Part shown: in pieces, positions 6,783 through 13,323 of the stretch
Layout: each line of letters starts with the position of its first letter
Numbering within the stretch: the first letter of the stretch is position 1
Made by a program: the position numbers and the translations under genes
Notes under the pieces: model-generated
What the model saw: only the letters and a program-made list of their open reading frames with translations
Told to the model about the DNA's origin: nothing
The model's database searches: none
NCBI GenBank assembly: GCA_002305725.1
Contig: DBQM01000023.1
Location: forward strand, 1-24,923
Length of the DNA stretch: 24,923 nt
From: Ruminococcus sp. UBA1394
GTDB lineage: Bacteria; Bacillota; Clostridia; Oscillospirales; Ruminococcaceae
Reading direction: 5' to 3'

Positions 6783-8123
6783 ATGCAGATTGAGAATGAT
6801 ACAAATATTCAGGCAAAAGAAAGACTTTCTCTTTTGTTTGATGACGGTGTGTACAGTGAAATCAATTCCAGAGCAAAGGAAAAGAACGCTCCGACAGGCG
6901 TTGTAACTGCCTATGGTTATGTGAACGGCAATGCTGTATATGCATTTTCTCAGGACAAGTCAGTAAACAGCGGTGCTGTTGGTCTTGCACAGGCTGAAAA
7001 AATCACCAAGCTTTACGAACTTGCCGCAAAAACAGGTACACCTGTTGTAGGAATCCACGATTCAAACGGAGCATACGTTGACGGTTCCGCTGAATCTTTA
7101 GCGGCTTACGGCAAGATGCTTAACGCAGCGTCCGTTATTTCAGGCGTTGTTCCGCAGATTTCAGTTATCGCAGGAACCTGTGCAGGAAGTGCTGCAATGA
7201 TTGCTTGTTCTGCGGATTTCGTTATTATGACTAAGGAAAGCGAGCTTTTCATGGCTCCTAACACTGCTGCCGGTTCAGCTGAATCAGCTTCAGAGTCAGG
7301 TATAGCTTCTGCTGTATGCGATGACGACAAGGCTGCCATCGAAAAGGCAAGAGAGCTTATAAACCTTCTGCCGGTAAACAACCTCTCCCCTGTTCCTATG
7401 TTTGAATTTGCTGAGAGCGGTGCTGCTGCCGGAAATACACTCGATTCTATAGTAGCCGCTATTGCTGACGCAGACAGCGTTGTTGAGCTTTCTGCCGGAT
7501 TCGGTACAGCCGCATACACAGCCCTTGCAACTATCGGCGGCGCAACAGCGGGTATAGCTGCAACAAACAAGTCAGCTGAAAAAATGACCGCTGATGACTG
7601 CATGAAGCTTGCAAGATTTATCCGTACCTGTGACGCTTTCTCTATTCCTGTTGTTACAGTAGTTGACACAGAGGGACTTGCTGACCTTGGCGCAGCAGAC
7701 GGTATCAAGGCTGTCACAACCCTTGCAAACAGCTACGCAGAGGCTACAACAGCAAAGATTGCAGTTGTTACAGGCAAGGCTATCGGTCCTGTATTTATCG
7801 CACTTGCAGGAAACAGCTCCAACTCAGACTTTACATACGCATGGGAAAACGCTGTAATCGCTCCTTTTGCACCTGTCACAGCCGTTGAATTTATGTGGCA
7901 TGACAAGCTTGAAGGCGCTGATGACCTTACAGCAAAGAGAAACGAGCTTGCTGCTGAATATGAAAAGACAACAGCTTCAGCACTTGCTGCTGCTGAAAAC
8001 GGTTTCATTGATGAAATTATAAATTCTGCTGATACAAGAGCAGTTCTGACTTCCGCACTTGACATTCTTTCAGGCAAGCGCAGCCAGAAGCTTCCTAAGA
8101 AGCACAACAATATTCTTTTTTAA
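6783..8123 (+). CDS. Carboxyltransferase-domain protein, 12S/MmdA-like but divergent
   Basis: A 446-aa crotonase-fold carboxyltransferase related to propionyl-CoA carboxylase beta, methylmalonyl-CoA decarboxylase alpha and the transcarboxylase 12S subunit. Family marks: AKERLSLLFDDGVYSE at the N-terminus, GVVTAYGYVNGNAVYAFSQD, GTCAGSA (131-137), CDAFSIPVVTVVDTEG, YAEATTAKIAVVTGKA, and the terminal DTRAVL..KKHNNILF. It is shorter than the usual 500-plus residues, and key loops differ: DSGGAR becomes DSNGAY (93-98), the second-half GxxxExxG loop is missing, and YGGAY is replaced by IGPVF. The gene heads an operon with a biotin carrier and a 5S/OadA-like subunit. It transfers CO2 between biotin and an acyl-CoA; the CoA substrate is uncertain. 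Confidence 0.88.
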   Translation: MQIENDTNIQAKERLSLLFDDGVYSEINSRAKEKNAPTGVVTAYGYVNGNAVYAFSQDKSVNSGAVGLAQAEKITKLYELAAKTGTPVVGIHDSNGAYVDGSAESLAAYGKMLNAASVISGVVPQISVIAGTCAGSAAMIACSADFVIMTKESELFMAPNTAAGSAESASESGIASAVCDDDKAAIEKARELINLLPVNNLSPVPMFEFAESGAAAGNTLDSIVAAIADADSVVELSAGFGTAAYTALATIGGATAGIAATNKSAEKMTADDCMKLARFIRTCDAFSIPVVTVVDTEGLADLGAADGIKAVTTLANSYAEATTAKIAVVTGKAIGPVFIALAGNSSNSDFTYAWENAVIAPFAPVTAVEFMWHDKLEGADDLTAKRNELAAEYEKTTASALAAAENGFIDEIINSADTRAVLTSALDILSGKRSQKLPKKHNNILF

Positions 8124-8145
8124 TTAAATAAAGGTGGTTATAATT

Positions 8146-8514
8146 ATGAAGAGATTTAATATTACTGTAAACGGCAAGGCTTATGACGTAGCTGTTGAAG
8201 AACTTGATGCAACAGCAGCTTCTGCTCCTGTTGCTGCAGCACCGGCTGCTGCTCCGGCACCGGCACCTGCCGCTCCTGCCGCTGCTCCTGCTGCCGGCGC
8301 AGGCGAAAAGGTTACTGCTCCTATGCCGGGAACAATTCTCGATGTTAAGGTTGCTGTAGGTGATTCTGTTACAAAGGGACAGGTTATCATGATCCTTGAG
8401 GCTATGAAAATGGAAAATGATATTGTTGCTTCATGCGACGGAAAAATTACAAGCGTGCTCACTTCAAAGGGTTCATCTGTAAACTCAGGCGACGCTCTTG
8501 CAACAATCGGCTAA
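8146..8514 (+). CDS. Biotin carboxyl carrier protein (1.3S-like)
   Basis: A 122-aa biotinyl carrier. A short N-terminal domain (MKRFNITVNGKAYDVAVEEL) is joined by a flexible Ala/Pro-rich linker (about residues 22-52) to a biotinyl domain containing APMPGTILDV and the biotin site EAMKME, with Lys88 the biotinylated residue. It shuttles carboxybiotin between the 12S-like and 5S-like subunits. The ATG at 8146 follows AAGGTGG at 8 nt; a GTG at 8134 inside that ribosome site is rejected. The layout matches the gamma/1.3S subunits of decarboxylases and transcarboxylase rather than the AccB of fatty-acid synthesis. Confidence 0.95.
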   Translation: MKRFNITVNGKAYDVAVEELDATAASAPVAAAPAAAPAPAPAAPAAAPAAGAGEKVTAPMPGTILDVKVAVGDSVTKGQVIMILEAMKMENDIVASCDGKITSVLTSKGSSVNSGDALATIG

Positions 8515-8518
8515 TTTG

Positions 8519-8594
8519 TAGTAAACGAAGAATATTTTTTTAGTTTACTATATAAATTTTGAGAAAGGAAATTCCGTATTGAACAATGCGGAAT
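8519..8594 (+). promoter_or_regulatory. Two hairpins in the leader of the 5S-like gene
   Basis: TAGTAAAC (8519-8526) pairs with GTTTACTA (8543-8550) across an A/T loop. A second hairpin spans 8571-8594: ATTCCGTATTG pairs with CAATGCGGAAT (one T-G pair) around AA. It sits exactly between the ribosome-site-like GAAAGGAA (8563-8570) and the ATG at 8608. Folding would bring that site to about 13 nt from the start. A weaker GGGA (8597-8600) is an alternative site. Confidence 0.5.
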
Positions 8595-8607
8595 CTGGGA
8601 TAGAAAA

Positions 8608-10005
8608 ATGGCAAAGGTAAAAATCACTGAAACCGTATTGCGTGACGCTCATCAGTCGCTTATCGCAACACGAATGACTATGGACGATATGCTGCCTGTT
8701 CTTCCGCTTATGGACAAGGTGGGATATCACTCTGTAGAGTGCTGGGGCGGTGCTACATTTGACTCATGCCTCAGATTCTTAAACGAAGACCCATGGGAAA
8801 GACTCAGAACTCTCAGAAGAGAGATGCCTAACACAAAGCTTCAGATGCTTTTCCGTGGTCAGAATATGCTTGGCTACCGCCACTATGCTGATGATGTTGT
8901 AGAATATTTCGTTCAGAAGTCAGTTGCAAACGGTATTGACATTATCAGAATTTTTGACGCTCTCAATGATATAAGAAATCTTCAGACTGCTATCAATGCG
9001 GCTAAGAAAGAGGGCGCACATACACAGGTTGCTATCTCCTATACATTAGGCGATGTTTTCACAACCGATTACTATGTAAACTATGCAAAGCAGATTGAAA
9101 GCGCTGGTGCTGACTCTATCTGTATCAAGGATATGGCTGCTCTCCTTACTCCTTATGAAACTGAAAAGCTTGTTAAGGCTCTCAAGGCAGCAGTTAAGAT
9201 TCCGATTCAGCTGCATACTCACTACACATCAGGACTTGCTTCAATGTGTCTGTTAAAGGGTATCGAATCCGGCGTTGACGTAATTGATACTGCTATGTCA
9301 CCTCTTGCACTGGGTACATCACACGCTCCGACAGAGTCAATGGTTGCCGCACTCCAGGGTACAGAGTATGATACAGGTCTTGACCTTGTTCTGCTTACAA
9401 AGATTCGTGATCACTTCATGACTCTCAGAAAGAAGTACATAGACAGCGGTCTGCTTGACCCTAAGATGCTTGCAGTTGACGCAAATGCTCTTATTTATCA
9501 GGTTCCTGGCGGAATGCTTTCAAACCTTCTTTCACAGCTTAAACAGGCCGGCAAGGAAGACCAGCTTGAAGAAGTTCTCAAGGAAGTTCCAAGAGTAAGA
9601 AAGGACGCTGGTTATCCGCCTCTCGTTACTCCGTCATCACAGATTGTTGGTACCCAGGCTGTATTCAACGTTATCATGGGCGAACGCTACAAGATGGTAA
9701 CCAAGGAATTCAAGGGTATTGTCAAGGGCGAATACGGTAAAACTCCAGTTCCGATAGACCCTGAATTCAGAAAGAAGATTATCGGCGACGAGGCTCCTAT
9801 CGACTGCCGTCCTGCTGACCTTCTTGAACCGGAGCTTGACAAGCTGAGAAAAGAATGTGCTGAATGGACTGAACAGGAAGAAGATGTTTTAAGCTATGCT
9901 CAGTTCGGTCAGGTTGCCGTTAAGTTCTTTGAAAACAGAAGAAACAAGAAATACGGCGTTGACGGAGAACATTCTGACAAGGAACAAATGGTTCATCCGG
10001 TTTAA
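8608..10005 (+). CDS. Pyruvate/oxaloacetate carboxyltransferase (5S/OadA-like alpha subunit)
   Basis: A 465-aa TIM-barrel carboxyltransferase that interconverts oxaloacetate and pyruvate with biotin. N-terminal ETVLRDAHQSL carries the metal ligand Asp13; CIKDMA gives the carbamylated Lys174; QLHTHYTSG supplies metal ligands His203 and His205; the PYC/OADA conserved domain follows (about 300-450). It lacks a C-terminal biotin domain, which is instead supplied by the separate carrier gene upstream, as in the Propionibacterium 5S/1.3S arrangement. No OadB-type membrane decarboxylase follows: the operon ends in hairpins and then metA. The annotation could equally read oxaloacetate decarboxylase alpha if a beta subunit is encoded elsewhere. 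Confidence 0.93.
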   Translation: MAKVKITETVLRDAHQSLIATRMTMDDMLPVLPLMDKVGYHSVECWGGATFDSCLRFLNEDPWERLRTLRREMPNTKLQMLFRGQNMLGYRHYADDVVEYFVQKSVANGIDIIRIFDALNDIRNLQTAINAAKKEGAHTQVAISYTLGDVFTTDYYVNYAKQIESAGADSICIKDMAALLTPYETEKLVKALKAAVKIPIQLHTHYTSGLASMCLLKGIESGVDVIDTAMSPLALGTSHAPTESMVAALQGTEYDTGLDLVLLTKIRDHFMTLRKKYIDSGLLDPKMLAVDANALIYQVPGGMLSNLLSQLKQAGKEDQLEEVLKEVPRVRKDAGYPPLVTPSSQIVGTQAVFNVIMGERYKMVTKEFKGIVKGEYGKTPVPIDPEFRKKIIGDEAPIDCRPADLLEPELDKLRKECAEWTEQEEDVLSYAQFGQVAVKFFENRRNKKYGVDGEHSDKEQMVHPV

Positions 10006-10026
10006 TTTATAAAAACAAAATAAAAC

Positions 10027-10053
10027 AAAAGGCGGACTGAATGTTCGCCTTTT
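10027..10053 (+). terminator. Terminator of the carboxytransferase operon
   Basis: AAAAGGCG pairs with CGCCTTTT around an 11-nt loop, 22 nt past the stop codon. Confidence 0.7.
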
Positions 10054-10068
10054 CAGATACGCTGCTAT

Positions 10069-10103
10069 ATAGATTTCGGCAGGAAAATCCTGCCGAAATC
10101 TAT
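10069..10103. terminator. Strong 15-bp hairpin between operons
   Basis: ATAGATTTCGGCAGG and its exact complement flank a 5-nt AAAAT loop. There is no long T-run, so it may be a second terminator, an mRNA 3'-end stabiliser or a bidirectional barrier. Confidence 0.6.
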
Positions 10104-10127
10104 TTGCCATATTTTGAAGCTGTCACT

Positions 10128-10157
10128 TTGGGTGACGAGCAAAATGGTACATATAAT
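10128..10157 (+). promoter_or_regulatory. Candidate metA promoter
   Basis: TTGGGT (10128-10133), 18 bp, TATAAT (10152-10157), about 60 bp ahead of metA. Confidence 0.5.
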
Positions 10158-10162
10158 CAATT

Positions 10163-10199
10163 ATTGAATCCAATTGAGCAAGGATTAACTTGATTCAAT
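10163..10199 (+). promoter_or_regulatory. Inverted repeat in the metA leader
   Basis: ATTGAATC (10163-10170) and GATTCAAT (10192-10199) form a perfect 8-bp inverted repeat just downstream of the likely metA transcription start and just before the AAGGAAG ribosome site. It could be an operator or a leader hairpin. No SAM riboswitch or T-box is recognisable here. Confidence 0.45.
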
Positions 10200-10217
10200 A
10201 AACAAGGAAGTGAAAAA

Positions 10218-11165
10218 ATGCCGATTAAAATTCCTCATGAACTGCCTGCTTTTAACATACTGAACAATGAAAATATTTTTGTTATGTCCAAAGACCGTGC
10301 TGAACATCAGGATATACGTCCGCTGAAAATTATCATTCTCAATATAATGCCTAAAAAGATTGAAACTGAAACACAGCTGCTCAGACTTCTCAGCAATACC
10401 CCTATTCAGGTAGACATTGAACTGCTGCACCTTGTTTCTCACGTTTCAAAAAACACTCCGATGAATCATCTCAGCAATTTTTACACCACCTTTGACCAGA
10501 TAAAAAACAACAAGTACGACGGAATGATTATAACTGGTGCACCGGTTGAACAGCTTGAATTTGAAGATGTGGACTACTGGGAAGAAATCTGCGAGATAAT
10601 GGACTGGAGCAAAAGGAATGTTTTTTCAACTCTGCATATCTGCTGGGGTGCACAGGCAGGTCTTTATCACCATTTCGGTATTAAGAAACATCTCCTTCCA
10701 CAAAAACTTTTCGGAGTTTTTCCTCATACAAGAGATTTTCCTCATTCACAGATAATAAAGGGTTTTGATGATATTTTCATGGTTCCCCACTCACGCCATA
10801 CCACTATCGAACGTGCTGATGTGGAAAAAATCAGCTGTCTGCAAATCGTTACCTCATCTGAACAGGCAGGAGTACATATAGTTGCCAATAAAAACGGAAG
10901 GCAGTATTTTATTACCGGACATTCAGAGTATGACAGAAACACACTTGCTGATGAATATTTCCGGGACAAAGAAAAGGGACTGGACATTCAGATTCCTTAC
11001 AACTACTTTCCTAATGATGACCCGACACAAAGACCGGTTTGCAGCTGGAAATCTCATGCGAATCTGCTTTTTTCAAACTGGCTTAATTACTGCATTTATC
11101 AGTGTACTCCATACGATTTATCCGAACTTGACGTCAGAAACTGGAACTGGGAGGCTGGATTTTAA
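10218..11165 (+). CDS. metA: Homoserine O-acyltransferase, predicted acetyl-CoA-specific
   Basis: A 315-aa MetA-family enzyme that acylates L-homoserine, the first committed step of methionine synthesis. It begins MPIKIPHELPA as the family does; HICWGAQAGL holds the nucleophile Cys142, and FITGHSEYDR gives His235 and Glu237 of the catalytic triad. Residue 111 is Glu (GAPVEQLEF); in the family, Glu111 goes with acetyl-CoA use and Gly111 with succinyl-CoA use, so an O-acetyltransferase is predicted. Full length, with a good ribosome site (AAGGAAG). Its stop overlaps the next gene's ATG (TAATG), indicating coupling. Confidence 0.96.
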   Translation: MPIKIPHELPAFNILNNENIFVMSKDRAEHQDIRPLKIIILNIMPKKIETETQLLRLLSNTPIQVDIELLHLVSHVSKNTPMNHLSNFYTTFDQIKNNKYDGMIITGAPVEQLEFEDVDYWEEICEIMDWSKRNVFSTLHICWGAQAGLYHHFGIKKHLLPQKLFGVFPHTRDFPHSQIIKGFDDIFMVPHSRHTTIERADVEKISCLQIVTSSEQAGVHIVANKNGRQYFITGHSEYDRNTLADEYFRDKEKGLDIQIPYNYFPNDDPTQRPVCSWKSHANLLFSNWLNYCIYQCTPYDLSELDVRNWNWEAGF

Positions 11166-11653
11166 TGAATGAAACAAATGATTTTAACAATCCGTATTAT
11201 CAGAATGTGAGCAATGAGCCTGTTAAAAAGCCGGCTTCTGCACTTGCTGTAACTGCCCTTGTGCTTGGAATAATCAGTATTCTCACCTGCTTTTTTATGG
11301 TGAATGTTATCATTGGTATTATTGCAATTATTCTTGCAGTTGTGGTACTCGCAAAAAGGGAAAGCGGAAAAGGTATTTCTATTACTGCAATTTTGCTTAG
11401 TGTCATAAGTATTGCATTTACTGCACTGATTGTTTACATGATTTATCCCCTGCTTGCAGTTTTACCGGATCTATACAATGACATGAAGGAAATTTACAAG
11501 GACTATGATGCTATTATCGAAGAATATGACCGCACAGGCGAGCTGCCGGATTACATGGATAAATATTCAGAGGGTGAAACCGGAGAATTTTTTGATGAAT
11601 ATTATGATGGCTTTGACAATTTCTTCAATGAAAATCTGAGAATTGAAAATTAA
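11165..11653 (+). CDS. DUF4190-like two-helix membrane protein
   Basis: A 162-aa protein with an Asn/Pro-rich N-terminal tail, a transmembrane pair typical of DUF4190 (SALAVTALVLGIISILTCFF then IIGIIAIILAVVVLA, with a short KRESGKG turn and a third helix SITAILLSVISIAFTALIVYM), and an acidic C-terminal domain rich in Asp, Glu and Tyr. The ATG overlaps the metA stop, so it is co-expressed. The function is unknown; DUF4190 proteins are common uncharacterised Gram-positive membrane proteins. No link to methionine metabolism can be read from the sequence. Confidence 0.8.
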   Translation: MNETNDFNNPYYQNVSNEPVKKPASALAVTALVLGIISILTCFFMVNVIIGIIAIILAVVVLAKRESGKGISITAILLSVISIAFTALIVYMIYPLLAVLPDLYNDMKEIYKDYDAIIEEYDRTGELPDYMDKYSEGETGEFFDEYYDGFDNFFNENLRIEN

Positions 11654-11665
11654 TTGAAAAATCTC

Positions 11666-11694
11666 TTGCATTATTTGTATCAGTATGCTATAAT
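11666..11694 (+). promoter_or_regulatory. Promoter of the cytidylate-kinase-like gene
   Basis: TTGCAT (11666-11671), 17 bp, TATAAT (11689-11694), leaving a leader of about 75 nt. Confidence 0.75.
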
Positions 11695-11776
11695 ATAAAA
11701 GTAGTGTTAATATCAACAAATTTGTTCAACATACAATAAACATTTTCACATATTTGTAAAACAAGGAGCTGATTCA

Positions 11777-12400
11777 ATGTCTGAACATACAGTTATTACA
11801 ATTGAACGCCAATATGCAAGCGGCGGTCTTGAAATCGGAAGAAATTTGTCCGAAAAGCTGAATATTCCTGTATACAGCAGAGAAATAGTTGAAATGGCAG
11901 CTGACAGATGCGGTATTCCTAAGGAATATCTTGAAAGTACGCAGGAAAACGTTTCCCAAAGCTTTCTTTACAGGCTTTCTCTTGCTGCAAAAACTGGTTC
12001 TGTTGATGTGGATAAAACTGCCTCAAAAGCCGACATTCTATATAGTGAGGTTTACAAGGTAGTTACAGAGCTTGCTGAAAAGGAAAGCTGCATTATTGTA
12101 GGACAGTGCGCTGATTATATTCTCAAAGAACATAAAAAAACATTCAGAGTTTTTATTCATGCCCTTATGGAAGACAGAATTAAGCGTGCAATTGAAAATT
12201 ATGGAATAAGTGAGCAATATGCTGATTACATTATCAGGAAAAACGATAAAAGACGTGAATCTTTTTATAATGCAAACACTATGAGAACATGGGGTGTTAA
12301 AGAAAATTATCATATTTGCCTTAACAGCTCCCTTTTCCCTGTTGAAAGCTGTTCCGATATCATTATTGATGCAATGAAATATGCTGAAAACCTTAAATAA
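11777..12400 (+). CDS. Cytidylate kinase-like family protein
   Basis: A 207-aa P-loop kinase-fold protein of the cytidylate-kinase-2 type. The N-terminal VITIERQYASGGLEIGRNLSEKLNIPVY corresponds to the family's atypical nucleotide-binding loop and following helix; CIIVGQCADYIL and VFIHALMEDRIKRAIENYG match later core segments with the Arg-containing lid. It is distinct from the canonical Cmk, and the true substrate of this family is not established. AAGGAG precedes the ATG. It has its own promoter and a strong terminator, so it is monocistronic. Confidence 0.88.
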   Translation: MSEHTVITIERQYASGGLEIGRNLSEKLNIPVYSREIVEMAADRCGIPKEYLESTQENVSQSFLYRLSLAAKTGSVDVDKTASKADILYSEVYKVVTELAEKESCIIVGQCADYILKEHKKTFRVFIHALMEDRIKRAIENYGISEQYADYIIRKNDKRRESFYNANTMRTWGVKENYHICLNSSLFPVESCSDIIIDAMKYAENLK

Positions 12401-12409
12401 ATACCATAT

Positions 12410-12453
12410 AAAAGCATTGCAGTTTTTTGGGGTTCAGGAGCTGCAATGCTTTT
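12410..12453 (+). terminator. Terminator of the cytidylate-kinase-like gene
   Basis: AAAAGCATTGCAG pairs perfectly with CTGCAATGCTTTT (13 bp) around an 18-nt loop. Confidence 0.85.
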
Positions 12454-12529
12454 AAAACTATTGTTTTTGGTAGTTTATGACATCGGTTTTGAGTTTTTAA
12501 ATTTTTTTCAAAAAAATTTAAAAAAGCTA

Positions 12530-12558
12530 TTGACTTTTATTCTGAAGTATGATATAAT
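12530..12558 (+). promoter_or_regulatory. Promoter of tRNA-fMet
   Basis: TTGACT (12530-12535), 17 bp, TATAAT (12553-12558), 33 bp before the mature tRNA 5' end. Confidence 0.85.
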
Positions 12559-12591
12559 AATTAAGCACTGAGGAAAGTGTAATAATCATGA

Positions 12592-12668
<77 letters not shown>

Positions 12669-12672
12669 AATG

Positions 12673-12737
12673 AAAAGTGCTATGCAATGCTTTAGGAAAA
12701 ATGGAGGAATTCCCCTTGGCGATTGCATAGCACTTTT
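12673..12737 (+). terminator. Long hairpin directly after tRNA-fMet
   Basis: AAAAGTGCTATGCAAT (12673-12688) pairs perfectly with ATTGCATAGCACTTTT (12722-12737), a 16-bp stem, closing 5 nt after the tRNA CCA. It probably ends or processes the tRNA transcript. Its position at the presumed junction makes an att-associated role possible. Confidence 0.65.
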
Positions 12738-12793
12738 CTTATTCATTTTACTGGAAAAGTTGATATTTGTCAAGGATGTTTTGAGATTTTTTC

Positions 12794-12822
12794 GAGGTGG
12801 ATTTTTTATCCGCCTCTTTTTT
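12794..12822 (+). terminator. Rho-independent terminator
   Basis: GAGGTGGAT pairs with ATCCGCCTC (one T-G) around a 5-nt loop, followed by TTTTTT. Confidence 0.8.
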
Positions 12823-12862
12823 GTCAATTCTGAAATAACGAGGTTTGCAATAGCTTCAGTTC

Positions 12863-13227
12863 GTCGGCGAATCCGTCGGCGGATATTTTTTCTGTACCCC
12901 GTCGGCGGCTCGTCGGCGAGTTCTGACCTCGTAGTTTACGATTTTACTTGAATTTGTCTGGTTTTCCAAAAGCATCGGTCGGCAGGTTAGTCAAAATAGC
13001 AGTTTAAAGGCGTATCACAGGTGATTTCTGTGATGCGCTTTTTTGTTTTCTGCCGACGATATTGCCGACGGAGAGCCTGGGGCTTTTACCATTAGTATTT
13101 TGACGGCAATGACGGCACCGACGGCAATTTTCTGAAAATATTTTTCTAAGAAATATATCAGTATGACTCATAATCTTAATATTCCTACGAAAAAAATTTT
13201 TTCTAAAAAAATGCCGTAAATGCCGAA
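12863..13227. repeat. Iteron-rich intergenic region A (candidate origin or control region)
   Basis: Direct copies: GTCGGCG at 12863, 12875, 12901 and 12912, GTCGGCA at 12978, and GACGGCA at 13102, 13111 and 13120 (exact 9-bp period). Inverted copies: TGCCGAC at 13051 and 13063, TGCCGTA at 13212 and TGCCGAA at 13221 (again 9 bp). An AT-rich stretch (about 13127-13210) lies between the last direct and inverted groups. No ORF is convincing between the tRNA and 13324. Such direct and mirror arrays beside AT-rich DNA are typical of iteron origins or repressor regions. Confidence 0.75.
13010..13044 (+). terminator. Rho-independent terminator inside iteron region A
   Basis: GCGTATCACAG pairs with CTGTGATGCGC (one T-G) around GTGATTT, followed by TTTTTT. 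Confidence 0.85.
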
Positions 13228-13228
13228 A

Positions 13229-13300
13229 TACTTTACATTTCCCATTTTCTCAGTGCCTTGTTTTTTCTCTGTTGATGTGATAGAATAATTATGTAAAGTA
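13229..13300 (+). promoter_or_regulatory. Promoter flanked by a 10-bp inverted repeat, for the 339-aa gene
   Basis: TTGTTT (13258-13263), 17 bp, TAGAAT (13281-13286). TACTTTACAT (13229-13238) and its exact complement ATGTAAAGTA (13291-13300) bracket the promoter, one copy upstream of the -35 and the other over the transcription start. This suggests an operator pair. Confidence 0.65.
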
Positions 13301-13323
13301 ACAAAAATAGTAGAGGAGAAAAA

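Noticed and set aside
7106..7717. 203-codon minus-strand ORF opposite the carboxyltransferase
   Set aside because: Long only because the sense gene is rich in Ala and Gly codons; no recognisable domain or start signal.
8181..8462. 93-codon minus-strand ORF opposite the biotin carrier
   Set aside because: Ala/Gly-rich shadow of the Ala/Pro linker codons; no ribosome site and no family.
10104..10217. SAM riboswitch or T-box upstream of metA
   Set aside because: The leader is too short after the predicted start, and I could not find the conserved riboswitch core or a T-box sequence.
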